Assembly (NCBI GenBank): GCA_029931535.1
Contig: JAQPZY010001581.1
Location: forward strand, 1,642,001-1,706,000
Origin: Margaritifera margaritifera
Lineage: Eukaryota > Mollusca > Bivalvia > Unionida > Margaritiferidae
Direction: 5' to 3'
DNA: 64,000 bases
Shown here piece by piece: positions 1 through 12,798 of the stretch; the first letter of the stretch is position 1, and each line of letters starts with the position of its first letter. The notes under the pieces were generated by a model. That model saw only the letters and a program-made list of their open reading frames with translations. It searched no databases and was not told where the DNA came from. The translations under genes and the position numbers were made by a program.

Positions 1-619
1 CAAATGGGGTTAGTTTAAACATATTTTATTTCATAAATTTGTAGTTCGAGATTACAAGATGTACATACAATATTTAAGGGAAAGGTTTAGAATGAAACCA
101 ATGACTTATAATGTTCTTCTCTTTTGATGATACAAAAATTTGAAATATATGTGAATATATGGCAAATGATATTCAGTTTTAATGACAAAGAAATGTAAAT
201 TGTTTAACAGTCAAAGTGAAGAGTCTCTTGGTTAAACATTAGCATTTTAGCCAAGGTTTATAAAACACAAAGATGAACAGCAAAGGAGGGGATAAAAGAT
301 GAGGATGAAGAAAAGAAAGAAGATAAAAGGAGAATCTGTTCATTAAAATGTGGAGGACATTGTGCATAACGTTGAGAAAATGAGGAAAAAAGTGGAAGAA
401 GAAAATAAAGGAAGAAACAAGCAAGATTAAAAGTGAACAGTACATTGTTGTAGAGTGAGTCATTGCAGAAACAATGGCCAATCATTAGGAAAAAAAGGAC
501 TTGCTGTTTACAGCTGTTCATGACCCACTGACGTACATGCGTGTTAGTAATAGGTGTGCTTAAAGTACATCTTTTTTACTTTTCAATAAATTTATGAATG
601 ACATTGAAAACATGAATGT

Positions 620-2440
620 TTACTTCCTATGGAAGTGTTATATCACCATACAAGAAGGTAAATTTCCTTCTACCACAATAAAAATGTCTGGGAACATGAG
701 TGTCACTCTGAAGTTGTTAATGAAGTTGCTTTGACAAGTCTCGATAATGTATTCCAATCTCGAATGGACAAAGGAAAAACGAGTTGTAATAAAGACTTGT
801 TCTAGTTTGTACTGATTGGAAATTGTTTACATTAAAAAAGTTATAGCAAGTAATATCACTAACAGTTGGTGGAATCAGAGCTGTGAGATAGGGAGGGCTT
901 GAACCAGTTGTCATTTTATAAAAAAAGTGTTAGTTTTTGTTTCTGTCATCTGGTTTCAAGACTTTCCGATACTAATTCTGATGCACCAGTCTGACATGAT
1001 TCTGGCTGCCTCATTTTGTACTTTTTCGAGTTAACTTTTCTTAAGTAATGTGCAGTTGTCCCAAACCATATTACCATATTCCAAAATAGGTCATATAAAG
1101 GAAGTATAAATACAATTTCTAAAGATTTCCTGTCAAGTTGAAATTTTAGTCTCCACATTACATTAATTCTTGACCATGCCTTTTCTTTTATAAAGTGTAT
1201 TTGTGCCATGAGCAGTCGTTTGAGAGAAAAACTACAAGATTTTTGTGCAGGTCAACTTCCTCAGTTTTATGGTTGAGCATATATTGTGGTGGATGGAAGG
1301 CTTTCTGTAATTTTCTAAGAAACTGTCAGGGATTCAGTTTTTGATGGGTTAAAAGATACAAGCCGATTATTTGCCCATTAAGAGATTTTTTTCCAAGTCA
1401 GAGTTGAGGTTATGAGAGCTTATGATGGAATTATCTATGATTAGAAAGAGACTGGTATCATCTGCAAATAAATTTATATTTGAGTGTATATCATGTTTAA
1501 TATCATTTATGTATATCACAAAAAGTAAGGGAACTAAAATGGATCCTTGGAGCACACCATCTCTAATGAGTGATATTTCTGGGCATGTTTTCAGAGTGGA
1601 GGTGTTCCACTCTGAACACATGCCCAGAAGTATCACTCATTGTCTTCTGTTTATCAGATAGCTAGAAATCATTATAGAAGGCATCCTGTGATGTTAGTAG
1701 CTTTCAATTTATGGAAAAGTTATTTATGCCACATGTGATCAAAGCTTTACTTATGTCGCAAAACACAACTAATTTCCTTACTGAAATCTACTGCTTTGCA
1801 AAACATATCATAGAGGTATGCTAACTGATTAACTTTAATCACCCAGAATAAAGTCAAACTGGAAAACTGTAAAATGTTATTTTTATTTAAAAACTTTGCC
1901 AACAGTTATGGGAAGAGATATTGGTCAGGAACGTCTTTAAAATTGGATAAATGTTTGCTTCTCTCCAAGAGTCTGGAAAGGTGGCTTCTCTAAGAAATTG
2001 GTTAAAGAATGAACAAAGTGGATGTAAGAGTCCATTAGCCAGCTCATGCAGAATAGCGTTATTTAGACCGTTGGGATCAGAAGCCTTACCAAGAGGAAGG
2101 CTTTTGAGAATATTTTGTACTTCGTCAGGCATCAGTTCTATATAACTAAAACTTCCATATATAAAAGTATATCTACAAGGTTAACATTTGTTTCATCTAG
2201 TACAGTTTGCTTTATAAAAAAACCCATTGATGCTGCAGCTGTGTCAACTTTTTCAGTGATTATCGAACCATTGTGTTCAAGGTATGGAATAGAATGTGTA
2301 CTGTGAGGGCTGATGAATACCTTGAGGGCTGACAACCAATCTTTGGAAGATGTAGTGTTAGAATTCAGCTTTTGTGCTAATATATCATTATGTACCTGTT
2401 TGACTTCTCAAATCATAGAAATTGTTTTATTTCAAAAGGA
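620..2440 (-). mobile_element. Decayed non-LTR retrotransposon (LINE), reverse transcriptase part
   Basis: Broken reading frames on the minus strand line up in the order of a LINE reverse transcriptase. Around 2335-1887 the fragment holds a finger/palm stretch with GKASDPNGLNN and FPDSWREANIYPILK. At 1636-1367 there is a GVLQGSILVPLLF stretch followed by the catalytic-box remnant LFADDTSLF. At 1209-946 comes the usual post-palm region (RINVMWRLKFQLDRKSLE). At 914-717 there is a C-terminal PPYLTALIPPTVSD block. Stops and frame changes separate the pieces, so the copy is dead. It lies in the same direction as the host gene and falls in the intron downstream of exon A4 or beyond. The clade cannot be fixed by eye; Jockey/CR1-like is my best guess. 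The ends are approximate: sequence down to about 200 may be its 3' untranslated part. Confidence 0.8.
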
Positions 2441-3576
2441 ACAAAATTTAGTCCTATGAGAGAGTAGGTTAGATTGCTTGACTTTGTGATAGACTAAATT
2501 ATGTGCTCAGTGATATTTTTTGCATATTTGTCAAAATCATCATATATTAAGCGATCTCAGTCAGTAGTGGATGCTATATGTTTCATAAGATTATTATATG
2601 GGGTTGCACTGTACAGAGGGGCTTTATACAGTGCAACTTCTGTATAAGAACTTCTCAGTAACCCAAATTTTTGTGACTAGGACTTATTGGTATTAATTTA
2701 ATTTATTAGAAAAAACTATGATGTCTCTGCTTTTTTTCAGGATCTTGCTAGAGTTATAAAATGTTCTGCTGATTTGTACTTTCAGACAATTAGTATAAAA
2801 TGTAGGAGTTTCTCTAAATCTTTTGAATTATTTTATAGACTTCGTGGGTTCTTCAAGCCAAACCCAACTAGCTTAACTTGACCTTTAAAGACATGTTGAA
2901 TTCATAAGAGCTGACAGGTATGTTTCTTTAATTATGTAAAATAAATTATTTTTCTGGAAATAATTCATACATCATTTAAGAAATCAGAAATCATGCTTAT
3001 TTGACAATCAATAATACTTATGTAGTGGATGAGTGAAGTATTTAAGATAAATGTTTAAATGTCTTCCATTGATTTTGACAAGAAGTATTCAGCTAGGACG
3101 ACAGTTCCAGTCTATACAAATTGTTGATAACTGAAAGGACTCTACATTGGTGAACTTTCTACTTCCATAAATGTCATCTAGACTGGTTTTCACAAAAATA
3201 AATTGAGTCAGGAATTACATTAAAGTCAAGAACCAACCTATCTGATTGGATGAATTTAAGACTGATCTGAAATTAACTAATCAGATGCCATACATTGAAA
3301 ACTAACTTTAAGATTTATGTTTGTGAAATTTGGGACAGGTGTGGATTTCATAAACAGAACTAAATTCTAGACTTAAACTAAGTCCAGAATACAGCAATTA
3401 GATTGGCTGAAGTCTAAGTCTGACATCGTAACAACCAATCAAATGTATTACATGCTGGTGAATATAAATCCTGGTGTCCTAAATAGATAATTCTATCATC
3501 CAAATATATGACATAGCTAGTTTACAGTGAAAGACCACTATGTCCATAGACAAAAACTGTCTAGGTCTAAACTTAC
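2441..3576. other. Intronic sequence after exon A4, nothing recognised
   Basis: On the minus strand this follows the 5' splice site of exon A4. The module order predicts a type B exon next, but I found no stretch with the B signature (DL near the start, three cysteines, LPK) on either strand. It is probably beyond the left edge. No open frame of note is present. Confidence 0.4.
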
Positions 3577-3829
3577 TCTATTCTAAAAATTCCTTTCAGC
3601 CAGAAATGGTCTACTTCTCCAAACCTATAGTCTGAGAGAGAAACATTGGTCACAAGTTTCTCAATCCCTATGGCCATTTTGTTGTCACAGGGGTCAAGGA
3701 GGACAAAGGACCGGATGGATCTCCCTATGATGTCCACATCCATACAGCAGTCCACTCCAGTGCATGAGGTAGGAATATGACAGGAAACTCCATTATGGAG
3801 GGGTAACAATCGCAGATCAATGGGACAAT
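3577..3829 (-). CDS. Exon A4 of giant modular Cys-rich protein
   Basis: Internal exon of 253 bp. It starts after a pyrimidine-rich acceptor (ttgttttcag) and ends at GA before a GTAAGT donor. It contributes two bases to the first codon (GAT with exon C3), 83 whole codons, then two bases of a codon finished by the next exon. The six cysteines fall at residues 1, 16, 22, 27, 28 and 47, exactly as in A2 and A3. CTGVDCC surrounds the adjacent pair. A sequon NVS sits at residue 61, W at 76, and G..R at 79-82. This exon has the strong form IGIEKL at 53-58. The type is unknown to me. The cysteines and conserved sequon suggest a secreted or extracellular disulfide-bonded domain (inference). It is the last exon of the gene visible in the window. 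Confidence 0.9.
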
Positions 3830-4825
3830 CTGAAAACAAGAAATTAGATGATCCAAGTGTATATTTTGCAGACCTACAGTAGGACAAAAGAGTAGTTATC
3901 TATCTCTTTCAAGTCTACTAATTTCCAGCAGACACTACAACTAGATATTGTTACAGTAATAAACACTGTTTCAGAACTGTACAAACTATCAAAGACAACT
4001 ACACATACTCATTTTATATTAGAATAATCACTCAAAGGAAGTTATTTCCACCATCTGTTGCATCAGCTGACACAGTGGACAGCTTTAAAATCTAAAATCT
4101 GTGTTAGTTCTTACATCCATTCAATACCTGTAAACTGAACTAATTACTGTAATAAGTTTTATTGATCATGAAAACAGTTCAGTTTAACAAGCACTACTCA
4201 CTTCCTAGCACCATGCATATGTACAGCAACTAATCTCTGATACCAAAAGATTGCTGCTATCATAAGAAGAAAAAAAATATGACATCTGATCGAATGATGT
4301 GTAAATGCAGTAATCTTGATGGCTGAAAGATTTTATTAGCTCACAAAAGAATAGATAAGTGATAAATTTAAATTCTCTGCCTTCATTAAAAGCAGTTTTT
4401 GCTATCTACTCTCAAGGGTTCCTCAATTTGTACTGATGTTCAGATAGTTAAATTATCTAATAAACTTTTAATGTAGTTCAAGCATGCAGATAGAAAATTT
4501 TATGTTATGATAACATGCAATATTTTAAAATTTAAAAAAAAGATATTCATCTAAAAGCAAATTATTTCTATGCACTAAACTAGAAAGAGTGGCAGAGTCA
4601 CAAAGAACTTTGCATTGAAGCAAAATGTAAAAAAGGGCTATCACTCTGCCCAAAATGAAGTGGAGAATACACAACCCTTAAAAACCAAATTTTTTTTTAA
4701 AAAACAACTGTCATAACATCATCAGAATATTTTCAAATATTCCCTTTATCTATCATTAAGCTCTATAAGGCAACTTCTTTTTCTTTTTTTCTATAGAAAT
4801 AATTAAGAATTGTATGTGCCTTTCT
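3830..4825. other. Intron between C3 and A4, proximal part, nothing recognised
   Basis: AT-rich unique-looking sequence between the exon A4 acceptor and the left end of the hAT element. No convincing coding stretch or repeat was seen. Confidence 0.4.
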
Positions 4826-6187
4826 CATACCTGCCATAACACAACATGTCACATGAAACACAACGATATTTGACTCCGAGCCGCCCTGACATGGTTGTGT
4901 TTAGAAAAACACGATTTTCAATAATCTTAGGAAGAAAAAAAAAATTAAACATTTTTTGACCACCATAATGGTGTAGAGTACATGTCCGAAGCATGTAGAC
5001 TGTATAAACAGTAAACAGTCCTGCTTAGAGCCCATGTAAAACTATCCTGATTACATAATTGGATGAGAATATCTAGGATGATTGTGTGTAAAGTCCTTTG
5101 GACACTGCTGTGGGTGAACCCATTAGGCTAATTTGCATAGGTAAAGAACACTAAGTGGAACAACCCAATTTGTTTGAGTTAGGTGCAATGTTTCAGTTAA
5201 TAGGTACACACATAGAGATGATTGCTGAAGAACAAAATCAATGCCTTGAATGAGAATGTTTAAGCCATCATTATTAAAGATTACTGACAAGTTTGTGACC
5301 AGAAGCAACGTTTCTTTGAAGTAAGATTTTACTCCATATATAAAAAGCAAAAACGATCATTTTGGTAGTTGGAATAGTGTACAAGTGTGGTTCATTTTTT
5401 AAGGGAAAATACATTCAGCTGCAAAATGACCCAAACCCAGCAAAACTAAATTTAAGAACTCCTGGACAGATTTGACTTTGTGAAGTGCAGCAGCAAGGGG
5501 GAGCATTTTATTTTTTGCACACACTGCAAACACCATATTGACATTAGTCGTTCTGGAGTGCACGCCATCCGTTGAATTAGCTACACCATGCAGCATGTTT
5601 GCCACTCCTTCACAGCAATGCAGATGCAGAAAGATCATTTTCTATGCTGAGAAAAATTCAAGAAGATCGTTGGGGAAGCATGAACAACAGTACAATCCAG
5701 TCTCAAATGAGTGCCAAGATGAACACAAATGACATCTGTATTACCTTCAACCCAACTCCACCCCACACCCCAACTGAACTATTGAAAGCAGTAAAGACTG
5801 CATCTAATTAAGAAAATATTCCACTGTCCAATAGATTTTAAAGACAGAAACTTGGTATATATGACTTTTTATTTAATGTTTGTGTGGTTGTGTTTATGTG
5901 AGTGTGGGCATGTGTGTACATGTGTGTTGTGATAATACTGGACAATGCTAAATCTGCCAACTATTTGTGGTTTGTAAGTATATTAAATGCTTCAAAGAAA
6001 ACATGTCATTTTTTAATACCAAATTTAAATTTCCAGTAATTTGATATTTGTTTATATGAAAAGATTACTTATTCTCAATTGGACAACATCACTTTTTTAG
6101 TCACGCACTGACCTCCCTTGAGACCTCAAAACACACTTTTTGAGTCCCCCAAACCCCCCAACACTGTCTTGGAATATGGCAGGTATG
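4826..6187 (+). mobile_element. hAT-type DNA transposon, internally deleted
   Basis: Bounded by a 12-bp inverted pair, CATACCTGCCAT at 4826-4837 and ATGGCAGGTATG at 6176-6187. On the plus strand at 5599-5811 it encodes a piece ending in the hAT C-terminal dimerisation signature: LLHSNADAERSFSMLRK, then SMNNSTIQSQMSAKMNTN and a TELLKAVKTA tail before a stop. A full hAT transposase is several hundred residues; only about the last 70 are readable, so this is a non-autonomous relic. The copy at 33726 to about 37990 shares its left end, interior and decayed C-terminus. Flanking target duplications are not clear. Confidence 0.75.
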
Positions 6188-6319
6188 CTTCTTTATTGTC
6201 TGTGCAAATATGTACTGTACTATGTATGTAAATATGCATATAATAGAGAACCACAAGGAGGATTAGTTAATATAACTAATTGTGTCACCCTCTTTAAATA
6301 AAGTTATTATTATTATTTT
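6188..6319 (+). repeat. Short LINE-like 3' tail with (ATT)n end
   Basis: The segment ends in AATAAAG followed by TTATTATTATTATT at about 6297-6318. This is the kind of 3' end used by CR1/L2-like LINEs, such as the tail of the element at 14238. It is too short to classify. Confidence 0.35.
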
Positions 6320-7010
6320 TATAAATGTTAAGAGCTTAATTCAATCCACAAGGCCCATAACTCTGTCAAAAATGGCAAAGATTAGAGAAATTCCCTTGTC
6401 AAGGAGACACTGTTCAAATCAAAATTGCATCAGGCTATGTTGTATGGTTCCTGAATTATTCTGGTTTCAAAAAACTTCTTCTATTAATGAAGATATGGAA
6501 TCTGATGGACATGGGCAATAACTCTGTCAAAATTGAAGTAGCAGAGATTCAAGTCCTAGAATTTTTTTTTTTAGTCTATTACATGGTGTTCGCAACAAAC
6601 TGCACCTCATTTAGGTTATGTGGAATGGCTCCTGAGCTATGTTGGTTAAGACAACTTCCAAAATTGATACGAACTTAATAGACAATGCCCATAACTTTGT
6701 CAAAAATGATGTAGAACAAATCAAAACTCCTAAAAGGCACATCTGCATCTGGAAAACAGTGTTCACACCAAATCACAAATGGTTCCTGAGCTAAGCCAGT
6801 TACAAGTAACTTCCATTGGTGAAATAAGAATTGATCAACAAGGCCCATCCAAGAAAGGGATATCTTGATCTATTAGGCAGTGCTTGCCCCAAGCTGCATC
6901 AGGATATAATAAATAGTTCCTGAGCTATGCTCGTTACAATTAACTGCTATTGTGAAGATTCAAAATTGATCAAAAAAGAGCTTTAACCATATTCAAAATA
7001 GAGTTGAAAA
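6320..7010. repeat. Long-period tandem array, about four decayed units
   Basis: A motif of the form cccataactctgtcaaaa recurs near 6353, 6514 and 6687, and a second motif (tcctgagctatg) near 6450, 6629, 6783 and 6918. The period is therefore about 135-180 bp, with strong divergence between units. It is non-coding and lies directly beside the left end of the DIRS-type element. Arrays of similar style occur at 29060-30190 and 42780-43290. Confidence 0.65.
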
Positions 7011-7532
7011 GATGAAACTTTGCATAAATGAAATTTGTTTGCGAGTAAAACTAATTTTAATTATTGTATTCTTACCTGCTATTATCGCATTACTATATCT
7101 TTTCCTGGCAATGGCCCCGTCCAAGGACATTATTCCCTCCTCCAAGAAATAATAGGAGGTTTAGAATAAAAAAACAATATGGTCCCAGTCTGATACAGTA
7201 GTACACTTCTGACACTTGCAGTATCATCATTCTTTGATGTCTGCAGTAAAATACTCAGGCTCTACTAACACTCTGTACAATCCTTTTTCCTTTTTATTTT
7301 TTCATAATAAACATGTTAAGCTATCTTTATATTTAGTTATGCTATTGGCATTTTCCACAAGGCTGCCATCCTGTTGTACCAGTGAGCCATGCCTGGATAT
7401 AAAGTGTGTGATGTCATAGCGCCCATAGCAAAGGAGTCTATCTTAATCATCCCCAGCACAGATATGACTAAGACTGGAGCTTTCAATAGGAACAGGAGCA
7501 AAAAAAGGATAGCTGATTCTTGGCCAGAAACC

Positions 7533-8010
7533 TCAGTTAGCAAAGATGAGAGACCAAATCGCAATTATCATTGAAATGTAAACAACCCTTTTCAATGACA
7601 AAGCATGAATGTCACTCCTCCTTGCTGATACTAGGGAGAGGAGGAAGACTGTTGTAGGGGTCAGGCTCTCAAAGGAAGCTTCACTATAAGGTTCATAAGG
7701 AGGTTTAGATAGTGACCATAGAACACATGAGAGGTTCCAACTCAGCATTATCGACCAAGAGACTGGTCTCTGGAGCTCAAAGTGCCTGATCAGTTCTGAA
7801 ATATGCAAGTCCAACCCTATAGTTAGCCCATGGAGAACTTAAGAGTGTTAAAGACGGCTGCTCTATAGCCCTTAATGGTGGACTCTGAGCAATCTTTATC
7901 TTCAAAGAGAAAGAGAAGAAACTCTGCAACTGCAGTAAAGGAGGGGAGATAAGTTCAATGCAATTCCTACTACACCAATTACAGAAAATTCTCCACTTGG
8001 CATTGTACAT
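7533..8010 (-). pseudogene. Tyrosine recombinase relic of DIRS copy 1
   Basis: Two overlapping minus-strand frames together cover the N-terminal SAM-like core-binding region and the beginning of the catalytic domain of a DIRS-family tyrosine recombinase. Landmarks are NAKWRIFCNWCSRN, then FELQRPVS and LSCVLWSLSKPPYEP, then LVSARRSDIHALSL, which carries the first catalytic arginine. The same order is found in copy 2 (about 47230-46290). A frame change near 7800 and loss of the downstream H, R and Y residues show it is dead. Confidence 0.8.
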
Positions 8011-9056
8011 CTTGGAGGTTGATTGCCTTCTAGTCTGAGTGATGCACTTGGCAACCTTGCTTGAAAAATGGTCCTGGCAGATAGATCATTTGATATGAGC
8101 CAAGTGTAAAAGTGGAGGATTTAAGAAGTGCAGTGCATGAGGAACCCTCTGTGCTGCGACATATGATCGCTTCTCAGTGGTAATTCCCTGTGATCATCGA
8201 CCAACAGGTCAAGGACATTACTGAACCATGATTGCTAGGGATGAACACTGGCTTGGAAGTCCTGATTCTGTGAAGAACCTGAATGAATATTCTGAAAGGT
8301 GGGAACGCGTAGGAGTATAGTCAATCCAACCTCAGACTGAAGGTGTCCACCATTCATGCACTCTAGTCTGGAACTAGAGAGACATAAAGAAGGAGCTTGT
8401 TGGCAGCTTCTTTCTCAGCTTCATTGTGAATAAGCCTATCATTGGCCTTACCCACAGATGAAAAAGTGTCTCTACCACTGTCTGGTGCAGAGACCATTCC
8501 ATAAGGTCTGCTCGGTTCTGTCTGGACAAGCTACCCACCCAAAATTGCTCTTACCTGGAATGTGGCAGACTCTGAGAGTGAACTCCTCTGAAGCTATCTA
8601 ATGAAAGAGCTTCCAAACTTCCAAGCAGAGAGAATGGCATGAGTGCCTCCTTGGCATCTGAGGTACGCTATGACCGACATGTTATGATGCAGTGATGTCT
8701 TATGCAGTTGACGTGCCCTTTAAGTGCTAGATAATAGGCCACATTCCTAGATTGTTGATGTGAGGGGAAGCTTCTTCCCAAGACCACTGGCCCTTAAGGA
8801 CTACTCCCTCAGGTTCTAGGTGAGACCCCCCCAGCCTGAATCTGAGGCATCAGTGTAAATGAAGGAGTGAGGTTCCAGAGCATGAACTACTGTCAGAAAC
8901 CTGTTCTGATTTTTTCAGCAACTCAGATGGTGATTAAATTTGGATCATAAGGGGATCTGGGTGGACAGGGGGTCCTTGTGAGGTCTCCAGTTCACTAGAA
9001 GCACAAACTGGAGGGGCCGCATATGAAGCCTTTTTAGGAAAAGTAAGTCCACTGCC

Positions 9057-9979
9057 TCATTCCAATTCCCCCGCAGAGAGGTAGTGATGAGCAGACAACG
9101 ATGTCTTCTCGTCCAGTCTTGCTAAGAGAGAAAGTATTTGTGGGATTCTTTTAGGAGGAACATGTACTGTTCCTTGACCGATGAGAAAATTCATCCCTAT
9201 GTAAACAAAATTCTTCTCCTGATTGGGGATTAGGCCTAGTTGATACACCATGTACCAACAGAGAGACAGATCCCTCAAAAGGCACATCTGATGACACTGT
9301 GCATCAACCAGTCATCAAACTACTGGAGGATGGGAACCCCTAAGGACCTTTAATGAGCTGCTATGACAACCAACACCCTGGTGAAGGCCCTGGATGCGGA
9401 AGCTAGATCAAATGGAATAGCTAGGCCAAACAGAACAGCCCAAAATTTAAAAATCTCTTGTCCTACACAAAACTACAGAAATTTCCTGTGGCTGAGAAAA
9501 TGGGGATGTGAAGATAAGCATTCTGGAGATCTGTGGAGGCTGCTCAGTCATTCCGGTTGACGGCATTCCTGGCTGAGGCAGTTGTTTCCATCTTGAACCA
9601 CTCTTTCAGAAGGAATTTGTTCAAAAGAGAAAGGTTGATGATAAGTTGAAACATTCTGCCTCTTTGAAACTAAAAATATCTGAGAATAAAATCCCCCACT
9701 TCTAATGTTCTTCACCCTCTCTTCTGTGCTCTTCTTTAAAAGGGTGTACACCTTTTTCCATAATGATACCAGTTGTGACTGGTGGAACAAAATGGGGAGT
9801 CTTGAAAGAGGTGAAGGGTCCCAGAAGCAAAGCCAGTAACCCTCCTTTATTGTGGAAAGGACCCATGCATCATCTGAGCGGTCCAACCAAGCCTCTTCAA
9901 AAGGGCTTAATCTGGTACCTACTGGGACAATGCAAAAAAGGAGACTTGGCAGGAGAGGATGTAACTCCCTAAGCATCAT
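9057..9979 (-). pseudogene. Reverse transcriptase relic of DIRS copy 1
   Basis: At 9979-9548 the protein contains LPILFHQSQLVSLWKKVYTLLKKS and GFYSQIFLVSKR, matching the start of the reverse transcriptase of copy 2 (EVHTLLQKGAVKRVL, TFYSRIFLVTKK). The middle is frame-shifted. At 9287-9057 the connection region reappears (LGLIPNQEKNFVYIGMNFL, then RIPQILSLLARL). The catalytic YxDD box is not readable in one frame. Confidence 0.75.
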
Positions 9980-10149
9980 TACTTCCCTCCTTAGGAAAGG
10001 GGAAGGGGTGCATAGACCTCCTTCCCTGGAAATCTGGCCATATTGTCATGAGAACAACAGGCAGAAAGTGTTTTTAACTTGGATTGATTTTGATTGTTTC
10101 CCTGTTTAAAATGCTTAGAAGGGGGAGCAATGGACCTTTCAGGACGGGG

Positions 10150-10715
10150 GCGTTTCTTCACTGGTATAGCTGAGCCCGGTACAGCAGCCAGGGATATGCA
10201 TGTAGTAGTGTTTTACGGCACCTCAGCACAAAAGTGGCTATGTAGTGCCGACAAACGGTAAAGTTAGAAAAATGTAAAAATGAATTGCACAAAAAAATTG
10301 GGAAGATAAACCCTTCCAAATAAATGTACACATTAAGCACAAGATAAAATACAAAATGCAAATGTGTTAAAATTCTGTAAAATGTACATAAAATAACATA
10401 TAAAGATAATACATGTCAAATCCTTAAAACATGATTAAAATTTGTTGTATAAACTGCATTTCCTTGAAAAGTCCAACATTTTCTCCATTGGCACATCCTC
10501 ATAGTTTCTTCAAACAGTTCACATCAAAATACTTCTGTCTTACAGAGTGCAAATGGACACACTTGTATACATTCCAGTAAAGGTTGTCCCTTCAGGAGGT
10601 ATGCATGAGTCAGGTATGTGTGTTCGATACATGACTGGCACAATACAACCTCATCTCTCTGATTTGCTCTATATGAGGGATGACACTCTCCACAGTGACT
10701 AGTGTTGTTGATCAC
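10150..10715 (-). mobile_element. 5'-truncated LINE 3' end, copy 1, nested in DIRS copy 1
   Basis: About 560 bp align by eye, in the same orientation, with 30600-31200. The minus-strand frame at 10715-10524 reads HPSYRANQRDEVVLCQSCIEHTYLTHAYLLKGQ. This resembles the end of LINE ORF2 proteins, where the RNase H-like region is followed by a CxxC...H...C motif. The copy interrupts the Gag-like region of the surrounding DIRS element, so it inserted later. Confidence 0.6.
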
Positions 10716-11269
10716 TCAAATCATGAAAGGCCACTGTAGGGATCAGCCCTCCGAAAAGTGTCTCCACATGAAGAGGGGTAGACTGCAAAAAGCTTTTGCT
10801 GCAATCTAGCAAAACCTCTGATGTCTGCAAGGCCGCATCACTATGGAGGTGAAGGAGCTCTGCAGAGAGCACATAGCCATCAAGAGCATGTGTCTCAATG
10901 TCTTGACCATGGCCTCTAACAGTCCCTGCAAGGCAGCTTGAGACAAAGATTAAAATTTAAATAGATTGAAGGAGACAGCGGAAGAAAGATTGGCATGTGA
11001 GGCGATAGTGACAAGTGTCTGCACCTTTACTTCCAAAGTCTCGAGAGACCTGATGGAAAGACAGGCACAGGTCTGTGCTGAAATCTACAAATGGACCCTG
11101 TAGGAATTATCTTACACCAGGGCACATAGCGTAGAAGCAATGACAGACCACCCCTTCTGCTGTCTGGTCCCATTTTGGCCTATAGAGAATTTGGAGTCAG
11201 CTCCCTGGCGATCAACAGTGAAGGAGGAACAGCAGGACTTGGGTTGTGCCTTAAACAGCCTCTCCAAAA

Positions 11270-11420
11270 CTAGTACCTAATAACCAGTGCCCAGTGACAG
11301 ACCTTCTATAACTGTCACTAGACACATTTTCCAGTGACCACTGCCCAGTACCCCAGTGCCCAGTGACAGATCTTCACTGACTGTCACCTGATAAATTACC
11401 CAGTGCCCGGTCACCAGGCA
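11270..11420. repeat. Short internal repeats in Gag-like region of DIRS copy 1
   Basis: The phrase cccagtgcccagtgacaga and variants (ccagtgacc, gcccggtcacc) recur about five times. They occupy the same relative place as the 60-bp array of DIRS copy 2 (50815-51245), but the sequence is unrelated. Confidence 0.5.
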
Positions 11421-12430
11421 ATGGCCAGTCAGATGATGAAGACCTTAGTGGAGAATCTCTGTTTAGAGAACTCGACTACAATGAACAAAATCTTGCTTTA
11501 ATTTGAGGTCTACTAGTGTGAGATGATGACCACACTTCCCTTGTGTTGGGAAAGTGGGGCTGACCATTTAGGGTGGGCAACTTCCCTATGCTGGGAGATG
11601 CTGAGGACCCCTCTCTCAGAGATCTGCCCCCCTCCCTGGTGGAAGTGATTGACTTCCTAACTCTGGACACCTCTCTTACTGATGCTGGCAACTTCCCTCT
11701 TCCCTACATCAAGAAGTGCCGTAGCCACCTCGGAGGATCATCCAGAGAAGAAGTGGAAGAGGTAGGACCCTTCTTCCTGGCCAAATAGGCCCAGCAACTT
11801 TCCAACAAGTCCCAAACCTTGCTGGGCCACAAAGAACAAATGGGGCAACCTTCCATGCTTACACATTCATCGTACACAAGGCATGGTGTGAGTGTCCCAT
11901 GGTGCCTATTTATGCCACACTTGCCAACACCTTGAGGCATTACTAACGGCTGAAAGGAATATATAAAATACAACAATGAACCAGAACAAAAGGGTAGGCA
12001 CCACCTACCCTGACACTGGTTACTATTGAGGGATGAAACACAAGAACCACCTCTTCACTAGCAATGAACTTATAACACTCAAAATCAATGAAAACAGACA
12101 GAGATACATGAAAATAAAGCAAGGACTGGGGAGAAAATAACAAATACAACACAAAAGAAGGATACAACTGACAGTGGAAAAGCCAACAGACACCTTAATT
12201 GACAAAGTGTTAAGCACTCAAGAGACACATGTATAAATGCAGAGAGTCCAATGAAAAGGAAAATATTCCGATTGTCAAAAATGGACTCACGTATTAGACT
12301 GGGATCTTGTTGTTTTTTATTCTATATCTCCAATTACTAATTGGAGGATGGAAAAATGTCCTTGGACCGGGGACAAGTGCCAGGAAAAGATATAGCAATG
12401 CAATAATAGCAGATAATGTATTACTGCTAT

Positions 12431-12798
12431 TAAAGCACATGTTCATCACCATGTATAAGGCAGTTAACCAACCAAATGGCATTGAATTATGTCAAAGGGT
12501 TGCTGAGCTATGTTAGCTCTGAGAAGTGTGAATAGACAAACTGATGCATGGACAGATATAGAGATAGAAAAGGTGATTACTATAGGACTCCAACATCTCA
12601 ATGCAGGGTCCTAATTATAATTATCACCCTATTTCATGTTTCTTTAAAATTCACCTTGATCTATATGCAAACATTTTAATAATCCACTGTAGTTTAAGTT
12701 CCATGAGTGGCATCTCATACAAAGATGATGCCTATTTGATTAATGCCCTGGTCATGGCAAAATATTTGCATTTTCAAGTGTTCTGTAACTTAAATTAC
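12431..12798. other. Intron start after exon C3, nothing recognised
   Basis: Between the right end of DIRS copy 1 and the donor of exon C3. A phrase ttgctgagctatgtt near 12499 resembles the units at 6320-7010, so it may be a remnant of the same array. Confidence 0.4.

Larger units (their letters stand above)
7034..12430 (-). mobile_element. DIRS-type tyrosine-recombinase retrotransposon, decayed copy 1
   Basis: The ends are an inverted pair of about 90 bp (about 7046-7140 against 12343-12430), sharing tgccaggaaaagatatag and the outer taatagcag core. Reading the minus strand inward from the right: a degraded Gag-like region (about 12000-10720), a reverse transcriptase start at 9979-9548 (GFYSQIFLVSK), its C-terminal part at 9287-9057, and a tyrosine recombinase at 8010-7533. 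The recombinase shows the core-binding segment (WRIFCNWCSRNCIELI) and the catalytic arginine block SARRSDIHAL. Many stops and frame changes make it non-functional, and no HxxR block remains near 7330. It sits inside the C3-A4 intron in the gene's own orientation. A LINE fragment at 10150-10715 is nested in it. Confidence 0.85.

Noticed and set aside
258..521. Hydrophobic minus-strand frames near the left edge, possible membrane protein
   Set aside because: The sequence is low-complexity (poly-pyrimidine) and lies where the 3' untranslated part of the LINE is expected; the apparent hydrophobicity comes from composition.
5399..5638. 79-residue minus-strand frame
   Set aside because: It overlaps the plus-strand hAT C-terminal signature, which is the recognisable reading.
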